27,615 nt of DNA from a virus, in the IMG/VR virus record IMGVR_UViG_3300025652_000412, positions 1 through 27,615 of that record; one strand, written 5' to 3'. The notes below the pieces were generated by a model. That model searched no databases. It was not told where the DNA came from and saw nothing but the letters and a program-made list of their open reading frames with translations. A program made the position numbers and the translations under genes. Shown here piece by piece: positions 1 to 5,962 of this stretch (position 1 is its first letter; every line of letters begins with the position of its first letter).

Positions 1-475
1 TGAACCCATCGCCGTGCGGCTTGTTGTAAGACTTCTTCAGCCATCGAGTGCAGGGCCCGTATCGGTACTGAACGTGATGCGCCACCTCGTGGGCAACAGT
101 CGCGGCAATGACCGCCTCAACGTCGTTAGTCTTGAACGCTCCGATGACGGGATCGTTTTCGAAAGCTCTGTACTCGTGGAACTTGCCGACCTTGGCTTCT
201 CGATGGGCACCCTTGATATCGATGTTTATTTCCCAAGCACCACCGTTAGAGCGCTGTCCGCTCCCTTTGCAGTAGACATAAATGTTGCCAATCATGTCGG
301 CGTGCTTGACCGGCTTGGCTATCGCAGGGTTGAAAAGATGACGCCACCCGTCGTAGCCGTCAGCGATCTCGTAGTCTTTCTTCGCCAACTCCTTGAGACA
401 CTTCTTGACCCACTTGGCGACCAAGTTACGGTCAGCGACGCTGACGTTCTTGGCTTTGTCGATTCGGAGTTTCAT
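1..475 (-). CDS. SprT-like zinc metalloprotease, partial (C-terminus off the left edge)
   Basis: Reading leftward from an ATG at 475, an open frame runs 158 codons to the window edge without a stop. Residues 129-133 are HEVAH, the HExxH zinc-protease motif (H129 and H133 as zinc ligands, E130 as catalytic base). About 20 residues later comes KPHGDGF with H154, a plausible third ligand. This layout is typical of SprT-like/SPRTN-type domains, which in cells cleave DNA-crosslinked proteins. Phage members are of unknown role. The N-terminal ~110 residues are basic and rich in Lys. The start overlaps the stop of the 43-aa upstream gene (ATGA at 472-475), so the two are translationally coupled and share the leftward promoter at 636-664. 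The zinc motif is seen directly; the DNA-repair role is inference. It could also be another zincin family. The C-terminal part is outside the window. Confidence 0.72.
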   Translation of the reverse strand, partial: MKLRIDKAKNVSVADRNLVAKWVKKCLKELAKKDYEIADGYDGWRHLFNPAIAKPVKHADMIGNIYVYCKGSGQRSNGGAWEINIDIKGAHREAKVGKFHEYRAFENDPVIGAFKTNDVEAVIAATVAHEVAHHVQYRYGPCTRWLKKSYNKPHGDGF

Positions 476-603
476 GCAATGCCCTCCAGCAGTTTGTGAA
501 TTTCGGCGATACGCGCCTCAACCTTGGCGTTGTCCGCGTCGGACAACTCGCCTCGAATCTCAGCGAGGCAAACCAGTTCGTTCATCAGCGCGTCTCGGTC
601 CAT
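472..603 (-). CDS. Small helical protein, 43 aa, upstream of SprT-like gene
   Basis: A short leftward frame begins with ATG at 603, preceded by a good Shine-Dalgarno (GAGGAG, about 7 nt upstream on the minus strand). It encodes 43 residues beginning MDRDALMNELVCLAEIR. The composition is Glu/Ala/Leu-rich and it is probably one or two amphipathic helices. Its TGA overlaps the ATG of the SprT-like gene by ATGA, the arrangement of a two-gene operon. I do not recognise the family. Support comes from the RBS, the stop/start overlap and the promoter-like hexamers just upstream rather than from homology. Confidence 0.6.
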   Translation of the reverse strand: MDRDALMNELVCLAEIRGELSDADNAKVEARIAEIHKLLEGIA

Positions 604-635
604 CTCAAATCTCCTCAATCCCAATCAACAAACCC

Positions 636-664
636 ATCTTACTCCTTTCCGTGTCGATGTGCAA
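636..664 (-). promoter_or_regulatory. Leftward sigma70-like promoter for the 43-aa/SprT operon
   Basis: On the minus strand the hexamer TTGCAC (659-664) and TAAGAT (636-641) are separated by exactly 17 bp. This places transcription start near 629, about 26 nt before the ATG at 603. The -35 and the first part of the spacer (TTGCACATCGACACG) are identical to the rightward promoter at 1609-1637, which argues that this is a functional, co-regulated element. Confidence 0.55.
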
Positions 665-703
665 CCCTTTATACAAATAAATGCGGGGTGTATGAATGTG
701 AAT

Positions 704-728
704 ATTTCACAAGTTCTTTTGTGGAAAT
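704..728. repeat. Imperfect inverted repeat in the divergent intergenic region
   Basis: The 200-bp stretch between the divergent genes (604-803) has no convincing gene. It holds arms ATTTCACAA (704-712) and TTGTGGAAAT (719-728), which pair except for one extra base, around a 6-nt centre. It lies between the leftward promoter and the rightward gene at 804, so it could be an operator for a repressor. A weaker relative of the shared promoter element (ACAACGACACG) follows at about 734-744. Regulatory function is inference. Confidence 0.3.
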
Positions 729-803
729 GTGTAGACAACGACACGGCAATATGAGACCATGTACTTGAAGTCGAGGGGGTCTCGACATTGACAGGGAGGC
801 AAG

Positions 804-1046
804 ATGATCAAAGCGGCAAAGAAGGACGGGCCAGTTCTGAACATTGACAGACTGGTTCGTTCCGCCGCGAGAGAGGAAGCGTACTGCGCTTTCATTCTCG
901 ACGGGATCGGACTGGTTGATGGTAGCAATTACGGCATCGAATGGTTCGATTGGTTTTGGGACGAAGAGGTCGCCAACTCTGACCTCTCTGTCAAAGAGTT
1001 CTGCTTGGTCTGGAAGGCCAAGCTCGCCAAGGGAGAAGCGGCATGA
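804..1046 (+). CDS. Hypothetical protein, 80 aa, acidic
   Basis: This is the first gene of the rightward block. The ATG at 804 has a strong Shine-Dalgarno (GGGAGG at 794-799). The product is a small soluble protein with an aromatic-rich middle (WFDWFWDEE) and a short Lys-rich C-terminus. There is no signal peptide, membrane segment or motif I can name. Its end overlaps the next start by ATGA, so genes 804, 1043 and 1273 form a translationally coupled run. Position next to a divergent control region suggests an early or accessory phage function, which is inference only. Confidence 0.65.
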   Translation: MIKAAKKDGPVLNIDRLVRSAAREEAYCAFILDGIGLVDGSNYGIEWFDWFWDEEVANSDLSVKEFCLVWKAKLAKGEAA

Positions 1047-1276
1047 ACAAGTTAATCGGCAAAGAGGTGATCGGCGACTACGGCGCAATGATCCCGATAG
1101 CTGAAGGTGTGATCGCGGGGTCAAGAATTTCTGATGACTTTGCTCATCGCGAGGTGCTGGTGAATTGGGAGGGTGGCGATAGCGACTGGATTCCACTGCT
1201 CAAAATCAAAAAGCTCGGCGAGAAAACTGCCAACGGATCTCCGATTGGCATCTTTTGGAAAATGGAGGCGATATGA
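1043..1276 (+). CDS. Hypothetical protein, 77 aa, possible small beta-barrel
   Basis: The start ATG overlaps the upstream stop (ATGA at 1043-1046). The stop TGA likewise overlaps the ATG of the next gene (1273). The sequence alternates hydrophobic and charged residues, with short strands around Gly and Asp turns (for example VLVNWEGGDSDWIPL). This is reminiscent of SH3- or Tudor-like small barrels, but that is only a shape impression. I recognise no family. Coding status rests on the double stop/start overlap and reasonable codon usage. Confidence 0.6.
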   Translation: MNKLIGKEVIGDYGAMIPIAEGVIAGSRISDDFAHREVLVNWEGGDSDWIPLLKIKKLGEKTANGSPIGIFWKMEAI

Positions 1277-1605
1277 ATATCGACGCACTAATGGAAGACG
1301 CGCATGACTTCATGCCCAATTTCGACAAGGTGAACTTTGCGAAGTTCAAGACTGCAAAGGCGGCGGCGAATGCCGCTTACAAAGCGCTGGTCAAGGACTG
1401 CAAGTTGCACGGCATGAATCCAGACTACGAAGTCTACAAAAGAAAAGAGGGAGGCGCTGGCGTAGATGGCTACCTGCGAATTGGCTGGGAATCTGGTCCT
1501 TACCAGTGGGCAGTCAAGCGATTCGTCAACGGTCCTTGGGGATACGCCGAGCCGCATTTCTCTTTCGATCTCTGCTTTTACGACACGAGTAACTGGTCGC
1601 GCTGA
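1273..1605 (+). CDS. Hypothetical protein, 110 aa
   Basis: A longer reading from TTG at 1255 is possible, but ATG at 1273 is preferred. It has GGAGG at 1264-1268 at good spacing and overlaps the previous stop by ATGA. The N-terminal half is helical and Ala/Lys-rich. A CKLH motif near residue 46 (DCKLHGMNPDYEVY) resembles TCKLHDIDIVYE in the 77-aa protein at 1735, so the two may share an origin. The C-terminal half is rich in Trp, Tyr, Phe and Gly. No catalytic motif is evident. It is the last gene before the promoter region at 1609. Confidence 0.6.
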   Translation: MNIDALMEDAHDFMPNFDKVNFAKFKTAKAAANAAYKALVKDCKLHGMNPDYEVYKRKEGGAGVDGYLRIGWESGPYQWAVKRFVNGPWGYAEPHFSFDLCFYDTSNWSR

Positions 1606-1608
1606 TAT

Positions 1609-1637
1609 TTGCACATCGACACGCAGTTTGCTATTAT
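1609..1637 (+). promoter_or_regulatory. Rightward sigma70-like promoter before the recombinase operon
   Basis: TTGCAC (1609-1614) and TATTAT (1632-1637) are spaced by 17 bp, close to the sigma70 consensus. The transcript would start near 1644 and carry the 20-aa leader, the 77-aa gene and the serine recombinase. The 15 bases TTGCACATCGACACG (1609-1623) are repeated exactly, in opposite orientation, in the leftward promoter at 636-664. Confidence 0.6.
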
Positions 1638-1643
1638 TTAATT

Positions 1644-1656
1644 GCGCGACACGCGC
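1644..1656. repeat. Short perfect palindrome at the predicted transcription start
   Basis: GCGCG (1644-1648) and CGCGC (1652-1656) flank ACA and are followed by four T residues. The element sits at about +1 to +13 of the promoter at 1609-1637. It could be an operator or a 5' stem-loop; it is too short and too close to the start to be a convincing terminator. Confidence 0.35.
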
Positions 1657-1675
1657 TTTTATCAGGGAGAACGTA

Positions 1676-1738
1676 ATGATCACTTATTTTGATTACAACC
1701 TGCTCAAGAATGCCAGTGGCGGCAACCCCTTCGCATGA
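1676..1738 (+). CDS. Leader micro-ORF, 20 aa, coupled to the next gene
   Basis: ATG at 1676 follows GGGAG (1665-1669) at ideal spacing and encodes MITYFDYNLLKNASGGNPFA. Its TGA overlaps the ATG of the next gene (ATGA, 1735-1738). The next gene has no clear Shine-Dalgarno of its own, so the micro-ORF probably recruits ribosomes and passes them on by translational coupling. It may be a regulatory leader peptide or a genuine microprotein. It has no motif. The evidence is the RBS, promoter position and overlap only. Confidence 0.5.
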   Translation: MITYFDYNLLKNASGGNPFA

Positions 1739-1968
1739 ACGCGGCCGAGAAGAAAGTTTTCTACAACCGCGTGCGGCGCACCTGCAAATTGCACGACATC
1801 GACATCGTGTATGAGGGTGTGCCGAAAGCCTACCGCTCGGTCTGCTTAGTCAAGGACGGCCACACAATGTTTGCAGATCGCGCGCAGGACTGGCGGCCAC
1901 TCAACATTGACTGGAAGCGACTGCACGAAGAGATGACCGACTACGGATTCACGGGCGGCATCAAGTGA
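1735..1968 (+). CDS. Hypothetical protein, 77 aa, basic
   Basis: The gene starts in the ATGA overlap with the 20-aa leader and ends in a GTGA overlap with the serine recombinase, so all three are likely translated from one message. The product is basic at its N-terminus (MNAAEKKVFYNRVRRTCK). It carries the CKLH...YE segment that resembles the 110-aa protein at 1273. A role linked to the recombinase, such as a directionality or accessory factor, is possible from position alone; nothing in the sequence proves it. It has no recognisable helix-turn-helix or metal motif. Confidence 0.6.
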   Translation: MNAAEKKVFYNRVRRTCKLHDIDIVYEGVPKAYRSVCLVKDGHTMFADRAQDWRPLNIDWKRLHEEMTDYGFTGGIK

Positions 1969-2762
1969 TCGTTAGGCCAGTCTACGGCCAAGTCAACCGC
2001 ATCTATGGCTACATTCGTCAGTCGCACTCGGAGCATCGATTTCCTGATCTTGCTGTTGAGCGGCAGAAAAAGCTGATCACCAAGTTTTGTGCAAATAAGT
2101 ATGAACGTGCGGTGGATGAGTTTTTTATTGACCATCCCTGCACAGGCACCGTCGACATTCTGGACCGCGAAGCCTCTCGCGCCATGACGGATGTCGTTGA
2201 CCAGCATGATGTGATTATCGCCACGCGCCTTGATCGACTGTCTCGATCAGTGGATAACCTTTTGACAATTATTCCGCAGTTGCAGGAAGTTGGTGTCGAT
2301 CTGTACTTTTGTGAGCAGTTCGGCGATTTTCCCGTAGCTTACCGAAAACCCGAGCGCATCAAGGGTATTGAACATCATGTGGATTTTTCTGATCAGATTC
2401 ATCAGGCTTTTCTGATGGCGCTGAAAGCCGCAGATGGCTTGGCTCGGGCGCGCGAGTTGGACATCATCGAAGATGGGCGGATGGAGTGGGCGGCGAAAGG
2501 ATATTACTTGGGCGGCAGGTTGCCTTACGGCTACAAAACCGAGGGTGTCGAAATTGACGGCAAGATCAGAAAGAGGCTTTTACCAGATCCAGAGCAACAA
2601 CGATGGATTGAGGTGATGAAAAAAATGCGGAAACGAAAGCTGTCTTATCATCAAATTGCGAAGCAAATGAACTCGTTACAGAAAGATCGCAAGTTTCATT
2701 ACAAGTCAATTGAGCGCATTTTGCTCCCTCGGCGTGGATTGCAGGCTGTTACTAAAGAATAG
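1965..2762 (+). CDS. Serine recombinase (resolvase/invertase superfamily), 265 aa
   Basis: The N-terminal catalytic domain carries YGYIRQS with the likely nucleophile Ser20, VERQ with Arg33, and TRLDRLSRS (88-96) with R88, D90, R91 and R94. This is the active-site set of serine recombinases, which cut and religate DNA through a 5'-phosphoserine link. A second region with GGRLPYGY (183-190), followed by Leu/Pro and helical segments to about residue 255, matches the Recombinase domain of larger family members. At 265 aa it is longer than a ~185-aa invertase yet lacks the long coiled-coil and zinc part of large integrases. GTG at 1965 overlaps the previous stop. It may be an integrase, a multimer resolvase or an inversion enzyme. 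Lying just before the fibre genes, it makes fibre switching a question, but I saw no inverted crossover sites. Confidence 0.88.
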   Translation: MIVRPVYGQVNRIYGYIRQSHSEHRFPDLAVERQKKLITKFCANKYERAVDEFFIDHPCTGTVDILDREASRAMTDVVDQHDVIIATRLDRLSRSVDNLLTIIPQLQEVGVDLYFCEQFGDFPVAYRKPERIKGIEHHVDFSDQIHQAFLMALKAADGLARARELDIIEDGRMEWAAKGYYLGGRLPYGYKTEGVEIDGKIRKRLLPDPEQQRWIEVMKKMRKRKLSYHQIAKQMNSLQKDRKFHYKSIERILLPRRGLQAVTKE

Positions 2763-2776
2763 AAACGCTGTATGAT
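2749..2776 (+). promoter_or_regulatory. Candidate promoter before the tail-fibre module
   Basis: TTACTA (2749-2754) and TATGAT (2771-2776) are 16 bp apart at the 3' end of the recombinase gene, about 30 nt before the ATG at 2808. The -10 is good and the -35 is weak. A late promoter here would separate fibre expression from recombinase expression. Confidence 0.35.
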
Positions 2777-2807
2777 ATTGACTGCAAATTAACCGCACGA
2801 AATTTTT

Positions 2808-3533
2808 ATGGCAAGCATTCAAGGCTGGGGCAGAGAGGCTTGGGGATCTGGGGCTTGGGGAGAGCAAGCGCCAGTAGAAGTGACGGGGCTTGCGATCACG
2901 TCGGGTCTAGGCAGTCCCACTCCTGCGGCAAATGCCGACGTTGCCCCCACGGGTCTGGGAGTCACCTCGGGCCTCGGCACCGCCAGCGCATTCAGTATTT
3001 TTAACGCAGAGGTAGCTGGGCTTCAAATAACTTCTGGCTTGGGCACCGCTGTCGCCTCAATACCCAAAAGTTTTTCTGTCACGGGATTGGGCGCTTCATT
3101 TGGTCTTGGTAGCGTAACTACCATTGCCCAAGCCGATATAACGGTCTCTGGGCTCGGGATCACATCTGGTCTCGGAACAGCTACGGCTCTTGAAAATCAC
3201 GAGGTGCAAAATGGCTGGGGCAGAGAGGCTTGGGGATCTGGACCGTGGGGGCAAGAAGACCCTATAGAGGTGACAGGCTTAGCCATGACGGCTGGCGTCG
3301 GCACCGTTTCGGTTACTCAAAACACCAATATCTCCGTAACCGGCCTAAGTTCTACTGTTTCTGTCGGCAGTGTTATTGCTTCAATTAGCATCGACGCGCC
3401 GGTCACGGGACTTTCCATGACTGCTTCCGTGGGGTCGATGTTTTTGTGGTTTCCGATTGATACTGGACAGACACCGAACTATATTCACGTTGCGACTGCT
3501 CAGTCTCCAAACTATACTCAGATAGAGCGCTAA
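2808..3533 (+). CDS. Repeat-rich virion/tail surface protein, 241 aa
   Basis: The protein is built from about eight repeats of roughly 20-28 residues with the core TGLxxTSGLGT (for example TGLAITSGLGS, TGLGVTSGLGT, TGLGITSGLGT). The later copies drift to VSVGS and ASVGS. Two aromatic-glycine boxes GWGREAWGSG occur, at the N-terminus and again 130 residues later, encoded by a 29-bp exact DNA repeat. Such short beta-repeats suggest an elongated fibre or surface decoration. Similar proteins are common in marine phages, from memory, without assigned function. No Shine-Dalgarno is visible before ATG 2808; the upstream sequence is A/T-rich. A related TGLGITANVGT tail ends the small protein at 26051. 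There is no enzyme motif. Confidence 0.75.
   Translation: MASIQGWGREAWGSGAWGEQAPVEVTGLAITSGLGSPTPAANADVAPTGLGVTSGLGTASAFSIFNAEVAGLQITSGLGTAVASIPKSFSVTGLGASFGLGSVTTIAQADITVSGLGITSGLGTATALENHEVQNGWGREAWGSGPWGQEDPIEVTGLAMTAGVGTVSVTQNTNISVTGLSSTVSVGSVIASISIDAPVTGLSMTASVGSMFLWFPIDTGQTPNYIHVATAQSPNYTQIER
2823..3241 (+). repeat. 29-bp exact in-frame direct repeat (2823-2851 and 3213-3241)
   Basis: Two identical 29-bp copies lie 390 bp apart, an exact multiple of three, and encode the WG-rich box of the surface protein. The third codon positions are also identical, which points to recent duplication or gene conversion rather than protein-level selection alone. Recombination between them would delete 130 codons in frame. 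Confidence 0.85.
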
Positions 3534-3545
3534 GAGGATTTTAAA

Positions 3546-4886
3546 ATGCCAACCTATGTCAACGACTTAAGGCTCACAGAACTTAACACGGGTGAGGGCT
3601 CTGGAACGTGGGGCACCACCACCAACACAAATTTAGAGTTGATCGGCGAATCTTTGGGATTTGGAACGCAGGCGGCGTTTGCAAGTGACGCCAACGCGAC
3701 CACCACCATCGCTGACGGCTCTACTGATCCCGCTCGTGCGATGTACTTTAAAGTCACGTCGGGAGCGACCCTCTCTGCTACCCGCGAGTTGACCATCGCG
3801 CCAAACACCGTATCGCGCGTGATGTACATTGAAAACGCCACGACGGGTACTCAGTCAATCACAATCAAGCAGGGGTCAGGCGGCACCGTTACCATCGCCA
3901 AAGGAAACTCGGCTATCGTTTATTTGGACGGCGCGGGATCGGGTGCCGCAGTTGTCGATGCCAATACTTCGCTGGCCGCGACCAAAATCGATGCGACTAC
4001 TTTGGCGATTGGCGGCACGTCTGTCACATCCACCGCCGCAGAACTCAACATTCTGGACGGCGTGACCTCTACCGCCGCCGAATTGAATCTTGTTGACGGG
4101 TCAAGCGCTGGCACGATTGTAAATTCAAAGGGCGTCATTTACGGCTCTTCTGGACAGGTGAACGGTACAACTTTGCAGATCGCGGGCACCTCAATCACCT
4201 CGACTGCCGCAGAGCTTAATCTTATCGACGGCTCTAGCGCGGGCACGATTGTCAACTCCAAGGCTGTAATTTACGGCTCATCTGGCGAAGTAAATGGCAC
4301 AACCCTGCAAATTGCAGGCACGTCGATTACCTCGACTGCGGCGGAGTTAAACATTCTTGATGGAGTCACAAGCTCGACGGCGGAGTTAAACATTCTTGAT
4401 GGCGTAACTAGCACCACCGCAGAGCTTAATATTTTAGACGGCGTGACAGCGACGGCGGCAGAGGTCAATTATCTCGACATCACCACGCTTGGCCTGTCTC
4501 AAGCATCGAAGGCTGTAACGGCAGATGCCAACGGAGTTGTTACCTTTGACAACGGCACCATTGATGAGTCTACGACAATAACCTCTAGCTCTAATGCGGC
4601 GACACTTAACCTGCGTGACGGTAATTCGTTTTTGCACGACCTGACCGAGAACGTCACCTACACATTTAGCAACCCTGCGGCAAGCGGCAAAGCCTCTATG
4701 TTTGTGCTGAAGGTAATTCAAGACAGTTCTGCTAGAGCCATTACATGGCCCTCTAGCGTTGATTGGGCGGCGGCAACAGCGCCTACACTGACGGCTACTA
4801 ATAATGGGGTAGACGTTTTTGTCTTCTTCACAATAGACGGCGGCACCACTTATTACGGCTTTACTGCTGGACAGGCGATGGGCTAA
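3546..4886 (+). CDS. Tail fibre-like protein with ELN-ILDG repeats, 446 aa
   Basis: ATG 3546 follows AGAGGA. The N-terminus (residues 1-40, with GTWGTTTNTN) resembles the virion-attachment start seen in many marine phage fibres. Residues 161-313 contain seven copies of TAAELNILDG-like units, including a 44-residue block repeated twice (about 184-227 and 228-271). These are probably trimeric beta or coiled shaft elements. The C-terminus (about 320-446) is beta-rich and ends in aromatic/Gly residues (TYYGFTAGQAMG), the likely receptor-facing tip. The role, adsorption to the host envelope, is inferred from family resemblance. The next gene begins inside its stop (TAATG), so fibre and propeller genes are coupled. 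Confidence 0.8.
   Translation: MPTYVNDLRLTELNTGEGSGTWGTTTNTNLELIGESLGFGTQAAFASDANATTTIADGSTDPARAMYFKVTSGATLSATRELTIAPNTVSRVMYIENATTGTQSITIKQGSGGTVTIAKGNSAIVYLDGAGSGAAVVDANTSLAATKIDATTLAIGGTSVTSTAAELNILDGVTSTAAELNLVDGSSAGTIVNSKGVIYGSSGQVNGTTLQIAGTSITSTAAELNLIDGSSAGTIVNSKAVIYGSSGEVNGTTLQIAGTSITSTAAELNILDGVTSSTAELNILDGVTSTTAELNILDGVTATAAEVNYLDITTLGLSQASKAVTADANGVVTFDNGTIDESTTITSSSNAATLNLRDGNSFLHDLTENVTYTFSNPAASGKASMFVLKVIQDSSARAITWPSSVDWAAATAPTLTATNNGVDVFVFFTIDGGTTYYGFTAGQAMG
4026..4475 (+). repeat. Internal tandem repeats of the tail-fibre gene
   Basis: Seven units coding TSTAAELNILDG-type sequence occur here, two of them carried by a duplicated 132-bp block. Spacing of units is 13-14 or 44 codons, always in frame. 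Copies differ mostly at synonymous positions, so the array is older than the 29-bp repeat at 2823. Such arrays let fibre length change by recombination. Confidence 0.8.
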
Positions 4887-5962
4887 TGAGTAACGGAGCC
4901 TTAAAACTACTTGCGGCGTCGGGCGCAAAAACTGTCGCCGCTGACCTTGCTGTCGTTCCCTTTGAGGATAGCGGCGGCGGCGTCCATACCATAGACATAT
5001 CAGACCCGACCAATATGTCGATACTTGCGACACTAGCCAGTTCAGCGGCTATGACGAAGCCTTTTGGGGCTAAACTCGACATCACTAACGGTCGTGCGTT
5101 TATTTGCTGTGAGGACGACAGTATCGCGGTGATAGACGTCTCAAACCCAAGCTCGCCTTCCATTACAGGGGCGCTCGCACAGCAAGACGGCCTCAAATAT
5201 CTCGACATTGACCCGACTCGCGACGTTGCTTATGGATCGGTATTTTCAAACCCCGGCGGGATCATTGCTTATGATGTAAGCGATCCTACCAGCCCGAGTG
5301 AAACCGGAGATGAGCTATCTACGGCGTACAGATCATCTATGGGAATTGCGAATCATAGAGGCATAGATCATTGCTTTTCGGTAGACCATACCGCAATGTA
5401 TTGCTGGAGAGTCACAACGGGAAATCCCGCACACGTCAGCACTTTAAGCAGCGCCAGTTTAAGTAATGCGGGGGCAATCAAATTAGATGAAAGCAACAAT
5501 ATTGCTTTTGTCGCGGCGAATGGCGGTATCGTATCAGTAAACATAGCCAACACAAGCAGTATGGCTATTTTAGATACGGCCGCAGGAACTTCGTCTGGAG
5601 ACAATTACGATATTGCGATAGATCTAGAAGCAGGAATTGCATTTGTGACCATTGCCCAATATAACCAATACGGGCTAATGTGTTTTGACATTAGCAACCC
5701 AAGCAGTATTTCTTTACTTGACACTTTAAAAGACAACACGAATCTCATTGGGGCTAGAGGCGTGGCGTATGACCCCGGGGCAAAGGTTGCTTACGTTTCT
5801 TGCGGGCAAGGGGCTGGAGCAAATAGTAAGTTCACGGCGGTTAGTGCAAGCAACACTTCCAGCCTAAGCGTTTTGGGGTCGGTGGGTACGAGCAACGCAC
5901 CCGCGAGAGCGGCAATAAATACTACGCCACGGGAGGCAACAAATGCCGAGGAGACAAGTTAA
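4886..5962 (+). CDS. LVIVD-type seven-bladed beta-propeller protein, 358 aa
   Basis: Seven repeats of the form [V/I]xx[I/Y]D[I/V]S[D/N]PxxPxxxxxL are visible at about residues 33-50, 80-97, 126-141, 171-187, 215-231, 264-281 and 316-332. The 44-52 residue spacing is the period of LVIVD repeats, which form beta-propellers in bacterial surface proteins. Seven copies suggest a closed seven-blade ring. There is no signal peptide. It sits between the fibre gene and the tail chaperone, and the start overlaps the fibre stop. It is therefore most likely a fibre tip or receptor/glycan-binding virion protein, though binding is inference. I see no enzymatic residues. The last ~20 residues are polar and disordered. 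Confidence 0.78.
   Translation: MSNGALKLLAASGAKTVAADLAVVPFEDSGGGVHTIDISDPTNMSILATLASSAAMTKPFGAKLDITNGRAFICCEDDSIAVIDVSNPSSPSITGALAQQDGLKYLDIDPTRDVAYGSVFSNPGGIIAYDVSDPTSPSETGDELSTAYRSSMGIANHRGIDHCFSVDHTAMYCWRVTTGNPAHVSTLSSASLSNAGAIKLDESNNIAFVAANGGIVSVNIANTSSMAILDTAAGTSSGDNYDIAIDLEAGIAFVTIAQYNQYGLMCFDISNPSSISLLDTLKDNTNLIGARGVAYDPGAKVAYVSCGQGAGANSKFTAVSASNTSSLSVLGSVGTSNAPARAAINTTPREATNAEETS

Noticed and set aside
14-499. 161-aa + strand open frame at the left edge
   Set aside because: It is a shadow of the minus-strand SprT-like gene, which carries an HExxH motif, an RBS-coupled start and a promoter.
669-1196. 175-aa minus-strand open frame
   Set aside because: It lies opposite two coupled + strand genes with good RBS, has low-complexity Arg/Ser composition and spans the divergent control region.
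1644-1660. Terminator from the GCGCG hairpin and four T residues
   Set aside because: The stem is only 5 bp with a short T run and lies at a transcription start, so it fits an operator or leader hairpin better.
2762-2808. Attachment site for the serine recombinase
   Set aside because: No clear inverted or direct crossover core is visible in the short gap, so no site is claimed.
4026-4475. CRISPR-like repeat array
   Set aside because: The repeats are in-frame protein repeats with irregular spacing inside a fibre gene; there are no unique spacers or cas genes.
4434-5033. 199-aa minus-strand open frame
   Set aside because: Arg/Cys-rich shadow opposite the fibre end and propeller start; no RBS or family pattern.
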